From: DAOTXS01 sp034433515
GTDB taxonomy: Bacteria; Chloroflexota; Anaerolineae; UBA4142
Direction: 5' to 3'
Assembly (NCBI GenBank): GCA_034433515.1
Contig: DAOUAL010000096.1
Span: forward strand, 1-64,000
Length of the DNA stretch: 64,000 nucleotides
In this document: one piece after another, positions 25,001 through 34,745 of the stretch
How the letters are laid out: every line of letters starts with the position of its first letter
Numbering within the stretch: position 1 is the first letter of the stretch
Translations under genes and position numbers: made by a program
Notes under the pieces: generated by a model
The model's input: the letters and a program-made list of their open reading frames with translations, nothing else
Told to the model about the DNA's origin: nothing
The model's database searches: none

Positions 25001-26290
25001 TTAATAGCCGATCCACTTGGGCCAATCGTTGGGATACTTGGCTTTGAGATCAATTTGCTTGAGCAAATTGAATTTGCCGCTCTTGATCTGATAGATGCGT
25101 ACCTGACTCGTGGGGCGATGATCGGTGGATGTCCATGTGAGTGGTGTTACACCTAAGCCGATATCCAAGTCGCGGAACTGCTCGAACGCGGCGCGAATGC
25201 CTTCGCCATTGAGTTTACCGGCTTTATCTGCCGCTTTCATCGCTTCGACCAAGACAAGGACGTTAGCCCACGCCTTGACGGTGTGAATCAGACGCGTTTC
25301 TTGCGGTGTGTTGGGATTGTACTTTTTAGCCGAGGCGACAACAATGTCCATCTTGGGGACATTTTCGCCGTAGAACGCAGCCACCCCGATACCCATCACA
25401 CTTTCCGCTGCATCGCCAGCCAGTTTGGGCAGGTTTTCATCAAAGCCGTAGGTGTTGACGAGATGGTCGGCGCCCAAGCCCAACGCTTTGGCATCTTTCA
25501 ACGCGGTCGCCACGGAGTTGGTCGTGTTCCCGTGCCAAACAACATGGGGCTTGAAATCTTTTGCCGCCAGCACCTGCGATTTGGTGTCGAGCGCGGTCAG
25601 CGCTACGTCTTGATCAGGACCTACTTCGAAGCCGAGCAACGCGGCTTGTTCTTTCAGCGCTTTGATCGGTGCGCTAGAGTACGGCGATGACTTTTGATAG
25701 AACATAATCACGCGTGGTTTGGTGCCGGCTTTACGCTCAGCCTCAAAGCGGGCGTCTTTCATCCACACTTCTTCGTACCACACTGTAAGCGCGGCGCGCG
25801 CCGAGGTCGAGTAATCGGGGGCAGCAAACAAGTTGTACGGTGTCTTGGATGGATTCGTGAGTTCGCCGGCGTACGACGCCGAAACGTACGGCATCTTGTC
25901 CTGATTGATCGTAGGCGAAAGCGCGGAGGTATCGCCCGTGCCCCACCCTAACACCGCGATCACTTTATCGAAATCGCGAAAGCGTTTGTAGATCGTTTGC
26001 GCTTCGGGCACGCGATAGCCGTAATCGTACTGGAACAACTTGATGGTCTTGCCATTGATGCCGCCATTTTCGTTGACCCAACTGATGGCTTCTTTGACTG
26101 CAAGCGCGTAATCTTTACCAACATCCGAGGTGGCGCCGGTCAGGTCGTTCAGCGAGCCGATATTGACCTCGCCCGCACTCGGTACCGCCGATGAACTCGA
26201 CGTGGTCGCTGGTTGCCCGCTGCCACACGCGACAATCCCTACGACGATGACGACCATCATTCCTACCAGCAATAGTTTCCGGAAATTCAT
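25001..26290 (-). CDS. Branched-chain-type ABC transporter substrate-binding protein
   Basis: Lipoprotein of 429 residues: signal peptide with lipobox IVAC, then a type I periplasmic-binding fold (INIGSLNDLTGATSDV-like opening, VNENGGINGKTI, later VLGWGTGDTSALSP). The ATG at 26290 has GGAGGGAGGA. This family binds amino acids, amides, urea, aromatic acids and other small carboxylates; the residues do not reveal which one. The CoA ligase in the same operon points to a carboxylic acid. Confidence 0.93.
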   Translation of the reverse strand: MNFRKLLLVGMMVVIVVGIVACGSGQPATTSSSSAVPSAGEVNIGSLNDLTGATSDVGKDYALAVKEAISWVNENGGINGKTIKLFQYDYGYRVPEAQTIYKRFRDFDKVIAVLGWGTGDTSALSPTINQDKMPYVSASYAGELTNPSKTPYNLFAAPDYSTSARAALTVWYEEVWMKDARFEAERKAGTKPRVIMFYQKSSPYSSAPIKALKEQAALLGFEVGPDQDVALTALDTKSQVLAAKDFKPHVVWHGNTTNSVATALKDAKALGLGADHLVNTYGFDENLPKLAGDAAESVMGIGVAAFYGENVPKMDIVVASAKKYNPNTPQETRLIHTVKAWANVLVLVEAMKAADKAGKLNGEGIRAAFEQFRDLDIGLGVTPLTWTSTDHRPTSQVRIYQIKSGKFNLLKQIDLKAKYPNDWPKWIGY

Positions 26291-26377
26291 AGTCCTCCCT
26301 CCTTTGGAGAAATCACTTGCGTTCCGTTGCCATGCGTCAATATCGAATAGATTCAGCCGCATCACCTCCAGCGCACG

Positions 26378-27472
26378 TCAGTATGAAAAGGGCCACAAAT
26401 GAATATAGTCTTTGAAACGTGACCAACGATACGCCAAGCCCTTGGGTTCGAGTAACAAAAAGATGATGATGGACAAACCAAACACCATATCTTTGACGTA
26501 CGATGTTTTGAGGGCAAGGTCGGGCAAAATGCTTTTGAGCGCGGGTTGCACCAGTTCAGCGATCAGCGTCAAATAGATGGCGCCGAAGATGGTGCCGTAA
26601 TTACTGCCAATGCCGCCGATCAACACGACGCCAACCAACCACAACGATTCGCCAAAACTAAATTGTTCCGGGCTCACGGTAAAAGATACGGCGTTGGCAT
26701 ACGCTCCCGCCGCACCGGCAATGGCGCCAGCGATAAAGAACGCCAACAATTTATAGCGTACAATGTTGACTCCCAACACTTCGGCGGCAATATCGTTATC
26801 CCGGATCGCAATCCACGCCCGCCCAATGCGGGTACGCATCAAGTTGCCAATAAAGAGAATGCCCAGGATGACCAACACCAACATCAAATAGTACTGTTCC
26901 AGATCGGTGCGAATGTCCCAGGGTCCAAACCGAATGGTGCCGGGGGGCAACGAAAAAGCAATGCCCCGATCACCCGCTCGGCTGATGTAATGAGTGATGA
27001 TAAAGTCCACCGTGATAAATTGTGCCGCCATCGTCGTCATAATCAGGTAAAAACCTTTGACCCGCGCCGAGGGCAAACCAAACAGCATACTCCACAAGCC
27101 CGCCACAATCATCGCCGCAACCATACTGATCGGATACGACACGCCCAGGTCTTTGAGGATTGGAAAGGCTTGATTCATATTCAAGGTCAGGATGGCGGAG
27201 GTGTACGCGCCAATCGCTACGAACGCCATATGACCCAGTGTAACTTGGCCCGCAAAACCAATCAACAGTTGCACGCCCAACGCACAAAGAATTGTGTAAC
27301 CGATGCGGTTGGCTACGGAAAGTTCATAGCCGCCAGCCACCCCGGGAAAGAATCCAAACAAGATGGCAAACAAAATTGCCATGCGAAACCAGACAAAGCG
27401 GGTTTGCCACCAGGCATGGTCTTGACGATAGTTTTCGTGGTACACGCCGGAAGGAAGTCGCATTACGGACAT
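26378..27472 (-). CDS. livM: Branched-chain-type ABC permease, LivM-like
   Basis: 364 residues, about ten hydrophobic segments. LivM-type motifs: GFAGQVTLGHMAFVAIGAYT near residue 75 and RIGRAWIAIRDNDIAAEVLG, the loop that contacts the ATPase. Start could also be the ATG at 27463. It lies between the SDR gene and the binding-protein gene. Confidence 0.92.
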   Translation of the reverse strand: MSVMRLPSGVYHENYRQDHAWWQTRFVWFRMAILFAILFGFFPGVAGGYELSVANRIGYTILCALGVQLLIGFAGQVTLGHMAFVAIGAYTSAILTLNMNQAFPILKDLGVSYPISMVAAMIVAGLWSMLFGLPSARVKGFYLIMTTMAAQFITVDFIITHYISRAGDRGIAFSLPPGTIRFGPWDIRTDLEQYYLMLVLVILGILFIGNLMRTRIGRAWIAIRDNDIAAEVLGVNIVRYKLLAFFIAGAIAGAAGAYANAVSFTVSPEQFSFGESLWLVGVVLIGGIGSNYGTIFGAIYLTLIAELVQPALKSILPDLALKTSYVKDMVFGLSIIIFLLLEPKGLAYRWSRFKDYIHLWPFSY

Positions 27473-27532
27473 CGCGTTGCCTCAATTTTGATGTTACGCA
27501 ATTTCACCGCGCGGAACCCAGAAAGCAGTAAA

Positions 27533-28333
27533 CTACTCTGTCAACAATGAGCGCATCTGGGAATAGATGATCTTGGTAGCGCGCTCAGGCATCAATCGGC
27601 AGAGCCAATCCATCATTTTCGCATCCGAACCAATCAACACCCGATACTTGTTTTTCTCCATACCATCTATGATGATTTGAGCCGCCACCACGGGTGAGGT
27701 CGTTTTGATTTTGGAGGTATCGCTGGGTGTGCGAATCGCCACGCCGGAGTTGGCAGCGATATTGGTGGCGACGGCACCGGGAAAGACTACGGTAACTCGC
27801 ACCTGGGTCGAAAGTAGTTCTGAGTACAACCCCTCGGTAAACAATCTTACCGCCGCTTTCGATGCGCCATAAGCGGTTTGACCGGGAACCGGCAAGAAAC
27901 CGCCCATGCTGGACAGATTGACGATATGTGCCTCGGGCCGCTCCAGCAAGTGAGGCAAAAAGGCTTTGGTCACATTGACCATACCAAAAAAGTTGACCTT
28001 AAAGACCCGTTCAATTTCGTTGAATTCCAGATTGTTGATTTTGACAAAGCGTTGAATGATGCCAGCATTATTGATGACACCATCCACCGCACCATGCGCC
28101 TGAATCACCGCTTGAACGAGTGCCATCACGGCTTGCCGATCAGTAATGTCGCATTGATGGGTAGATAAGCGGCTCCCGAGATCGCCTGCCAGCGCCGCCG
28201 TCTCTTGGAGGGTTGCTTCGTTAATATCCACAGCGGCGACCCGCGCTCCTTTTTTCAATAACAATAGAGTCAATTCACGACCAATTCCACTACCCCCGCC
28301 GGTCACCACAATCGTCTTTCCCTGAACTTGCAC
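27533..28333 (-). CDS. Short-chain dehydrogenase/reductase
   Basis: 266 residues from the GTG at 28333, which has a strong GGAGGAGG ribosome site; the longer frame to 28396 would run into livH and adds unrelated residues. Rossmann motif TGGGSGIGRE, NNAG, then SS and the catalytic YGASK. Classical SDR using NAD(P). Embedded inside the importer operon, it probably acts on the imported compound or its CoA ester; the actual reaction is unknown. Confidence 0.92.
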   Translation of the reverse strand: MQVQGKTIVVTGGGSGIGRELTLLLLKKGARVAAVDINEATLQETAALAGDLGSRLSTHQCDITDRQAVMALVQAVIQAHGAVDGVINNAGIIQRFVKINNLEFNEIERVFKVNFFGMVNVTKAFLPHLLERPEAHIVNLSSMGGFLPVPGQTAYGASKAAVRLFTEGLYSELLSTQVRVTVVFPGAVATNIAANSGVAIRTPSDTSKIKTTSPVVAAQIIIDGMEKNKYRVLIGSDAKMMDWLCRLMPERATKIIYSQMRSLLTE

Positions 28334-28371
28334 GAGTTCCTCCTCCTTCCTCTCTGCCGCCGATTCGTCCC

Positions 28372-29277
28372 CTAAACTCTTTCGATTCTTTGCCAACCGA
28401 ACAAACCGTACGGTTTGAACAGCAAGGCAATCGTCATCGCCAAGAACGGAAAGATTTCTTTCGCGCCACCGGGAATGAGGTTGATCCCGGCAATCGTCAA
28501 ATTATCCAGATAACCGCCGGCATAATTCTGAAGCAAGCCCACGATCAATCCTCCCACAATTGCTCCCGGCACCGAATTGAGACCTCCCATCACCACAGCG
28601 GGCAGAACAAGTAAACCCAGATAACCGACCGAGACGTTGACACCATTGATATTGCCGAGCAGGGCACCCCCGACCCCCGCCGCCATAAACGCGATTGCCC
28701 ACGCGAGCGCGTACACGAACTTGGCACTGATGCCAATGGATAGGGCTGCCATTTCGTCGTCAGCGGTGGCTTGCATGGCCAAGCCCCAACTTGTGTATTT
28801 GAAGAAGGCAACCAGAATGACCAACAAGATCAATGCCGCCACAAAACTCCAGACATAGACCTGACCAATAACCACAGTGCCGAAATGCAAAGGTTCGACA
28901 GGAAAAACGGGTGGGTTGAACACCATGGTATCCGTGCCAAAAATGAAACCGAGGAGACCGCGCAAAAAGAACGAGATGCCCACCGTAACCATAATCACTG
29001 TCAAGACCGATTCACCGATGAGTGGGCGGAGAAAAATGCGCTCAATGATCAATCCCAACACCAAGCCCACGAGCAAGGTGAGGAACAATGCCAACAGGAA
29101 GGGCACCCCCCATTGATAAAAGGTCAGCGAAACGTATGCTCCCACCAGCGTGAGTTCACCCATCGAAAGGTTGAGTACGCCAGACGATTTGTAGATCAGC
29201 GTCCAGCCCAACGCCACCAACGCATAGATGCTGCCAACCATCAGTCCTGTGATTGTGAGTTGCAGAAAAACGTCCAT
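28372..29277 (-). CDS. livH: Branched-chain-type ABC permease, LivH-like
   Basis: 301 residues with about eight hydrophobic segments. Family motifs: GLMVGSIYALVALGWTLIYK at the N-terminus, GVLNLSMGELTLVGAYVSLT, and the later ATADDEMAALSIGIS loop that docks on the ATPase. Follows the CoA ligase by 26 bases. Confidence 0.93.
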   Translation of the reverse strand: MDVFLQLTITGLMVGSIYALVALGWTLIYKSSGVLNLSMGELTLVGAYVSLTFYQWGVPFLLALFLTLLVGLVLGLIIERIFLRPLIGESVLTVIMVTVGISFFLRGLLGFIFGTDTMVFNPPVFPVEPLHFGTVVIGQVYVWSFVAALILLVILVAFFKYTSWGLAMQATADDEMAALSIGISAKFVYALAWAIAFMAAGVGGALLGNINGVNVSVGYLGLLVLPAVVMGGLNSVPGAIVGGLIVGLLQNYAGGYLDNLTIAGINLIPGGAKEIFPFLAMTIALLFKPYGLFGWQRIERV

Positions 29278-29303
29278 GGTTAATCCTTGTCCGCCGGTTT
29301 TGA

Positions 29304-31247
29304 CTATCGCTGTGCCACATCCACAATCTTTAACAGCGTGTCAATCTTTTGCGTACGCCCATCTTCATAGGTAATGACGGTATCAAAGCGCACCTCCGGC
29401 GCACCGCTGTACAATGCCTCCACGATCAAACGATAGCGTTCTTCCAAGAACCCACGCCGAATCTTTTTGGTGCGCGTCAATTCATCATCATCGGCGTCGA
29501 ATTCTTTGAACAGATTGACAAAGCGCCGCACACGTGCGACCTCGGGCAAACTTTGATTGACCCGTTCCACTGCTTGGCGCACCAAGTCCAACACGCGCGG
29601 TTCCTGCGATAATTCCTGATAACTGGTGTACGCAATCCCTTTGCTTTCCGCCCATCGCCCGGTAACACCGTAATCAATACAAATCACCGCCGTGACGTAC
29701 GGACGCTCGTGACCAATCACCCACGCATCTTTGATATACGGACTAAACTTGAGTCGGCTTTCCACAAAGACCGGCGAGAACTTGCGCTTGTCGCTCAAGA
29801 TCATAATGTCTTTGGAGCGATCAAAAAAGACGAGATGTCCGCTTTCATCAATAAAGCCACTATCGCCGGAATGCAGCCAGCCATCGCGTAACGTCTTTGC
29901 CGTTGCTTCATCGTTCTTATAATAACCCTTGAACACCGCCGGGCTTTTGGACAAAATCTCGCCATCCTCCGCAATCTTGATCTCGGTTTCCGGAATCGGC
30001 TTGCCCACCGTATCCAGTTTCACATCATCGGTGCGATGCAAGACCGAAATGCCGGCAATTTCGGTCTGGCCGTAAATTTGTTTGAGGTTGACACCTATCG
30101 CATGAAAGAATCGAAAATGATCGGGACCGATAGCCGATCCGCCGGTGTACGCGTTGCGAATCCGCGCCAAGCCCAAATGATCGCGTAATGCCCGATGCAC
30201 CAACGCATCGGCGATGTACCATTGCAATCGGGTAAGGAACGAGACCGGCTTTTTTGCGAACTTGGCATCGGCGATTTGGTACCCCACGTTGACGCCCCAT
30301 TCATAAATCTTGCGCTTCAACCAGGTGGCGTCTGCATATTTGACCTGAACGCCACGCACCATTTGCTCGTATAGGCGCGCCGAGGAAAACATCATTTGGG
30401 GCGCAATTTCGCGCAGGTCTTCTAACGAGGATTCCGGCTCTTCCGGAAAATTGATGGTAAAGCCGGCTTGGATGCCACACGAGATAGACATCATTTGTTC
30501 GCCGATCCAAGCAAAGGGGAGGAACGAAACGAAATCATCGGTTTCAAACGCGGGGTCCACCCGCATCAAGTTCTGCCCCATCTTGAGCATATTCCAATGC
30601 GTGAGCAGTGCGCCTTTGGGTGCCGAGGTCGTGCCCGAGGTGTAAAAAAGGAGCGCGACATCTTCGCCCACGCCTACTTTGACCATATCGTTAAACCGAT
30701 GGGGCTCTTGTTCGGCGATCTGTCGTCCGCGCTCCATCACTTGCTCAAGACTTGCGAGTGCCGGGTCGTCATAGTGACGCAAGCCCTTGGGATCATCCCA
30801 GATGATCCGGGTCAACTTGGGGCATTTGTCTTTGATGGTCAGCGCTTTGTCAACTTCTTCTTGTCCTTCCACGATCATAAACTTGGCATCGGAATGATCC
30901 ACGATGAATTGCACTTCGTCAATCAGCGATTCTTGATAAAGCCACACGGCGACGCCGCCTGCACACAAGACTGCCATTTCTGCCCACAGCCCTTCGGGAC
31001 GATTATCGCCCATCAAGGCAATCTTGTCGCCCCGTTGTAAGCCCAGAGCGGTCAAGCCCAGGGCAATCGCTTGGACGCGTTCGTAATATTCGTTCCACGT
31101 CAAGGGTCGCCAGATACCGTACTCTTTTTCGCGCATCGCGACGCGGTTTCCATATCTTTGTACGGCTTGGACAAAGACTTTGGGAATCGTGAGATCGGGC
31201 GTGATTTCAATTTCGAGTGCACGTTTGCGGTTACCGCCGCGTAACAT
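29304..31247 (-). CDS. Long-chain-type acyl-CoA synthetase (AMP-binding)
   Basis: 647 residues. ATP/AMP-binding motifs in order: YTSGTTSAPKGALLTH, then YGQTEIAG, then GWLHSGDSGF; the hinge and catalytic lysine region lies near FDRSKDIMILSDKRKFSP. The size and layout fit the FadD/FAA-type group that activates long-chain or bulky carboxylic acids to CoA esters. The ATG at 31247 overlaps the end of livG. Placement inside a liv-type importer suggests uptake and activation of one substrate, such as an aromatic or branched acid (inference). Confidence 0.93.
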   Translation of the reverse strand: MLRGGNRKRALEIEITPDLTIPKVFVQAVQRYGNRVAMREKEYGIWRPLTWNEYYERVQAIALGLTALGLQRGDKIALMGDNRPEGLWAEMAVLCAGGVAVWLYQESLIDEVQFIVDHSDAKFMIVEGQEEVDKALTIKDKCPKLTRIIWDDPKGLRHYDDPALASLEQVMERGRQIAEQEPHRFNDMVKVGVGEDVALLFYTSGTTSAPKGALLTHWNMLKMGQNLMRVDPAFETDDFVSFLPFAWIGEQMMSISCGIQAGFTINFPEEPESSLEDLREIAPQMMFSSARLYEQMVRGVQVKYADATWLKRKIYEWGVNVGYQIADAKFAKKPVSFLTRLQWYIADALVHRALRDHLGLARIRNAYTGGSAIGPDHFRFFHAIGVNLKQIYGQTEIAGISVLHRTDDVKLDTVGKPIPETEIKIAEDGEILSKSPAVFKGYYKNDEATAKTLRDGWLHSGDSGFIDESGHLVFFDRSKDIMILSDKRKFSPVFVESRLKFSPYIKDAWVIGHERPYVTAVICIDYGVTGRWAESKGIAYTSYQELSQEPRVLDLVRQAVERVNQSLPEVARVRRFVNLFKEFDADDDELTRTKKIRRGFLEERYRLIVEALYSGAPEVRFDTVITYEDGRTQKIDTLLKIVDVAQR

Positions 31248-32043
31248 ACAAATCCTCTTTCTCACCTAGGTAGGCGTGTATCACGCGTTCATCGCGTTGG
31301 ATTTCTTCTGGCGTGCCTTGCGCAATTTTCTCGCCAAAGTTCAGCACCGCGACGTGATGGGAAATGTCCATCACCACCCCCATATCGTGTTCCACCAACA
31401 CACACGTCACGCGCCACCGTTTCTCTTCGTTCACATCGAGAATAAAGCGCGCCATATCTTCCACTTCTTCCAAGTTCAACCCCGCCATCGGTTCATCGAG
31501 CAACAGTAATTTGGGTTGCAGCGCCAAGGCGCGCGCCAATTCAACCCGTTTTTGCAAACCGTACGGCAACATCCCTACAACCTTGTTGCGAATGTGTGCA
31601 ATTTCAAGCAAGTCAATGATTTCGCGCTCGATAAATTCACGATTCGCCAATTCCTCTTGCTCGGCGCGCCCCACATAGAGACCGCCTTCCAAAAAGTTGG
31701 TGTGCAAATGCACATGCCGTCCCAAGCGAATATTATCGAGGACGGTCATACCGCGAAAGAGTTCGATTTTTTGAAACGAACGAGAAATGCCTAGCCGCGC
31801 ACGCTGGTAGGGACGCAACGGGGTAATATCTTGACCTTCAAAGAGGATTTTGCCGCGCTGAGGACGATAAAGACCGTTGATGCAATTGAGGAGAACCGTC
31901 TTGCCCGCACCGTTCGGACCGATAATCGAAAAAATTTCGCCACGTTGGACTTGGAGACTGACGCCCCGCAAAGCCGCAATACCACCAAACGCCATGCTGA
32001 CGTTTTCGATCCTTAACTGAACACCATCGTCTCGATCAGGCAT
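31231..32043 (-). CDS. livG: ABC transporter ATP-binding protein, LivG-like
   Basis: 270 residues. Walker A GPNGAGKT, LivG-type signature LPYGLQKRVELARAL, Walker B LLLLDEPMAGLN. I start at the ATG at 32043 with GAGGGGG upstream. First gene of the seven- or eight-gene operon, behind the promoter at 32111-32140; its stop overlaps the CoA ligase start. Confidence 0.93.
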   Translation of the reverse strand: MPDRDDGVQLRIENVSMAFGGIAALRGVSLQVQRGEIFSIIGPNGAGKTVLLNCINGLYRPQRGKILFEGQDITPLRPYQRARLGISRSFQKIELFRGMTVLDNIRLGRHVHLHTNFLEGGLYVGRAEQEELANREFIEREIIDLLEIAHIRNKVVGMLPYGLQKRVELARALALQPKLLLLDEPMAGLNLEEVEDMARFILDVNEEKRWRVTCVLVEHDMGVVMDISHHVAVLNFGEKIAQGTPEEIQRDERVIHAYLGEKEDLYVTRR

Positions 32044-32110
32044 CTGCCCCCTCACGCGAGGATTAACCGCCGGCAAAAATATACGGCGTGATTATGCACA
32101 ATATGCCACG

Positions 32111-32140
32111 ATTATAAGGGGAGAAAGATAAGAGCGTCAA
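32111..32140 (-). promoter_or_regulatory. Promoter of the liv / acyl-CoA ligase operon
   Basis: Minus strand TTGACG (32140-32135), 18-base spacer, TATAAT (32116-32111). Predicted start near 32104, leader of about 60 bases. No operator palindrome is obvious in it. Confidence 0.75.
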
Positions 32141-32163
32141 GATACGAGGGGGTCATTTTGGGG

Positions 32164-33543
32164 TCATTTAGGATACTTTTGTATCACCTCTCCAAGAGCG
32201 CCGTCATCAATGGTCTTGACAAGCCGCGCTGGAGTGATCTGATTGTGCAAATCGGTGTCACACGGTGCAAGCACCCGGATATAATTGCCGGTGTAACCAA
32301 CCCAGCCCTCCGTTTTTTGATTCGTTTCCCACAACACCGGCATCTCACGTCCAATAAACCGTTCGGTAAATGCACGCAGACTTGTCTCTGCAACCGCTTG
32401 CATTTGCTTCATCCGCGATGCTTTGGTACGATCATCAACTTGGAGTGGCAACCTAGCGGCAAGCGTGCCTGCCCGCACCGAGTACGGAAAGACGTGCACG
32501 CGCGAAAATTGCATTCGCTCGACGAATTCAAGAGATTGTTCAAACTCGGTTTCACTCTCACCGGGAAAGCCCACAATGACATCCGTTGTAATGCCAACGT
32601 CCGGGATTTTCTCGCGGGCTAGTTCGATTGCCCGCGCAAATTGGGCGGTCGTGTAAGGTCGGCGCATCCGGCGGAGCACGGTATCCGAGCCGCTTTGAAG
32701 CGATAGATGCAAATGCCGGCACAATCGTGGGTCGCGAAACAGATCGAGTAAGGTGGCATCCAAATCCCACGGCGCAATGCTGGTCAAGCGCAAACGGGGT
32801 ACGTCTGTCTCCGCCAGAATCGCCGCAACGAGGTCAGGCAAGGAATGGAGCGTTGCTAATTCTGTTCGATCACGATACGCTGAAATCTGCACGCCGGTCA
32901 GAATCATCTCTTTATAGCCGGCATCCACCAATGTCTTGATTTCGCGTACCACGTCGTTGAGCGGACGACTATGTTCTCTGCCGCGTGCCAGCGGAATGAT
33001 GCAATACGTACAACTCATATTGCATCCGTCTTGGATTTTCACAAAGGCGCGCGTGCGCAAATGGCTAACCCCCAACGGCTTGCCGCCATCCGCGGACCAC
33101 AATCTATTGTCTGACAACTGAAGACTAACGTCTGATGACTGCAGCGCACCGCTCGCCGCCTCTGGCAAACGACAGCCGGTCTCGGTCGTTTGGAAACGCA
33201 CATCTCCCAGCATTTCGCCTGCTAACCCAACCAACCGATCCTTGTCGGTATTTGGCACGATGAGCGAAACGTTGGGCAATGTTTGTGCTTCGCCGGCGGA
33301 CACGCTAACGTAGCAACCGGTGAGAACGAGTCGTGCGTGGGGATTAGCCCGCGCGAGTTGCCGCGCCATCTGCCGTGATTTGCGTGCAGCAACGTGCGTT
33401 ACCGTGCACGTGTTCAACACAATGAGGTCGGCTTCTGCGGGGTCATCAATAATCGTGTGCCCATCATCACCAAACTGCCGTGCCCACGCTTCCAATTCAC
33501 TTTCGTTGAGTTTGCAACCGAGGGTTGACAAATAGACTTTCAT
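32164..33543 (-). CDS. mtaB: tRNA t6A37 methylthiotransferase MtaB
   Basis: Radical-SAM enzyme that adds a methylthio group to t6A37 of tRNA. 459 residues. First cluster cysteines: STLGCKLN, LNTCTVTH, LTGCYVS; radical-SAM motif CNMSCTYC; C-terminal TRAM domain. The ATG at 33543 matches family starts (MKVYLSTLGCK). Between the N-terminal and radical-SAM domains (bases about 33080-33180) sits a stretch unlike the family, encoding ALQSSDVSLQLSDN and containing short direct repeats; it stays in frame. No ribosome site is seen, and the promoter implies a leader of nearly zero. Confidence 0.94.
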   Translation of the reverse strand: MKVYLSTLGCKLNESELEAWARQFGDDGHTIIDDPAEADLIVLNTCTVTHVAARKSRQMARQLARANPHARLVLTGCYVSVSAGEAQTLPNVSLIVPNTDKDRLVGLAGEMLGDVRFQTTETGCRLPEAASGALQSSDVSLQLSDNRLWSADGGKPLGVSHLRTRAFVKIQDGCNMSCTYCIIPLARGREHSRPLNDVVREIKTLVDAGYKEMILTGVQISAYRDRTELATLHSLPDLVAAILAETDVPRLRLTSIAPWDLDATLLDLFRDPRLCRHLHLSLQSGSDTVLRRMRRPYTTAQFARAIELAREKIPDVGITTDVIVGFPGESETEFEQSLEFVERMQFSRVHVFPYSVRAGTLAARLPLQVDDRTKASRMKQMQAVAETSLRAFTERFIGREMPVLWETNQKTEGWVGYTGNYIRVLAPCDTDLHNQITPARLVKTIDDGALGEVIQKYPK

Positions 33544-33551
33544 CGGGCGCG

Positions 33552-33580
33552 AGATTAGCATCTTTCGTCAAGCGTGTCAA
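33552..33580 (-). promoter_or_regulatory. Promoter of mtaB
   Basis: Minus strand TTGACA (33580-33575), 17-base spacer, TAATCT (33557-33552). The start codon follows 8 bases after the -10, so the mRNA is probably leaderless. Confidence 0.55.
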
Positions 33581-33610
33581 ACGGGAGCGTTCGCCACGCT
33601 GAAACAACAA

Positions 33611-33648
33611 AACCTCGCACGCTGGCACTCACGCCAGCACGCGAGGTT
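33611..33648 (-). terminator. Terminator of the Fbp-type transporter operon
   Basis: Stem AACCTCGC...GCTGGC (33611-33626) / GCCAGC...GCGAGGTT (33633-33648) with a 2-base internal mismatch, followed on the minus strand by TTTTGTTGTTT. Confidence 0.85.
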
Positions 33649-33668
33649 CACGTTAAGATAATTTCCAC

Positions 33669-34745
33669 TCAGTCTTCCATAATCAAATGACACTTGGGGA
33701 TTGGCAAACGCAACCACACCTTGTCGCCGGGCGCATAGCGTTTGTCCGTACTCGCTTGCACCCGCAGGTCCAACCCTTCCCAAATATGCACGCGATAATC
33801 CATAATGTTTCCCAGATACGTCGCTTGTTTGATCACACCGCCCAACACATTTTGCCCGGTTTGTTCGCTGATCAGTTCAATATCGTAGGGGCGAGTGTGA
33901 AAGAGCACGGATTGACCTCGGGTCAACCCGGGAATCACCGGCGCACCCAGCGTGGTATTCGCCGCGGAGACGTAGGCGAGCGTCGCATCAAACGATTCGA
34001 CTTTTGCCGGGATAAAATCGCTCAAGCCGATAAAGTCCGCGACAAAGCGCGAGCGCGGGCGCTCGTAAATTTCTTCCGGCGTGCCGAGTTGCACCAACTT
34101 GCCTTGATTGATGATCGCAATGAGATCGGACATAACGAGTGCTTCTTCCTGCGCGTGAGTAACATAAATCGCCGTGATGCCCAAACGCTTTTGCAGATCG
34201 CGAATCTCAAAGCGCATCTCTTCACGCAATTTCGCATCGAGATTGGAGAGTGGTTCGTCAAAGAGCAACACCTTGGGTTCGACGACGAGCGCACGCGCTA
34301 ACGCAACTCGTTGTTGCTGTCCACCCGAAAGTTGATTCGGCGCGCGATTCTCCAAACCGGTCAACTGGGTCAGTTTCATCACTTCATCCACTTTGCGTCG
34401 AATCTCGGTGGAGGCGAGTTTCTTGATTTTCAAACCATACGCGATATTCTCAAAAACATTGAGGTGTGGAAAGATCGCATAACTTTGAAACACCATCGCC
34501 ATATCCCGGCGATTGGGCGGGACATCATCCAACTGTTGCCCATCCAGAAAAATGTGTCCCGAGGTGGGAAACTCAAAGCCGGCGATCAGGCGCAGCGTCG
34601 TTGTCTTGCCACAACCGGAGGGACCCAGCAATGTTACAAATTGTCCCTTTTCGATGTTGAGGGATACATCGTCCACGGCGGCGACTTCACCTGTGCCACC
34701 GCGTGCCGGAAATTTTTTAGTGATGTGATCAAGCGTGAGGTACAT
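33669..34745 (-). CDS. ABC transporter ATP-binding protein, FbpC/PotA-like
   Basis: 358 residues. Walker A GPSGCGKTT, signature LSGGQQQRVALARAL, Walker B VLLFDEPLSNLDA, plus the C-terminal regulatory TOBE-type domain (about 240-358). Subunit of the importer encoded by the next two genes. The TOBE part with a CHLIMED end is not diagnostic for substrate. The start directly abuts the permease stop. Confidence 0.94.
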   Translation of the reverse strand: MYLTLDHITKKFPARGGTGEVAAVDDVSLNIEKGQFVTLLGPSGCGKTTTLRLIAGFEFPTSGHIFLDGQQLDDVPPNRRDMAMVFQSYAIFPHLNVFENIAYGLKIKKLASTEIRRKVDEVMKLTQLTGLENRAPNQLSGGQQQRVALARALVVEPKVLLFDEPLSNLDAKLREEMRFEIRDLQKRLGITAIYVTHAQEEALVMSDLIAIINQGKLVQLGTPEEIYERPRSRFVADFIGLSDFIPAKVESFDATLAYVSAANTTLGAPVIPGLTRGQSVLFHTRPYDIELISEQTGQNVLGGVIKQATYLGNIMDYRVHIWEGLDLRVQASTDKRYAPGDKVWLRLPIPKCHLIMED

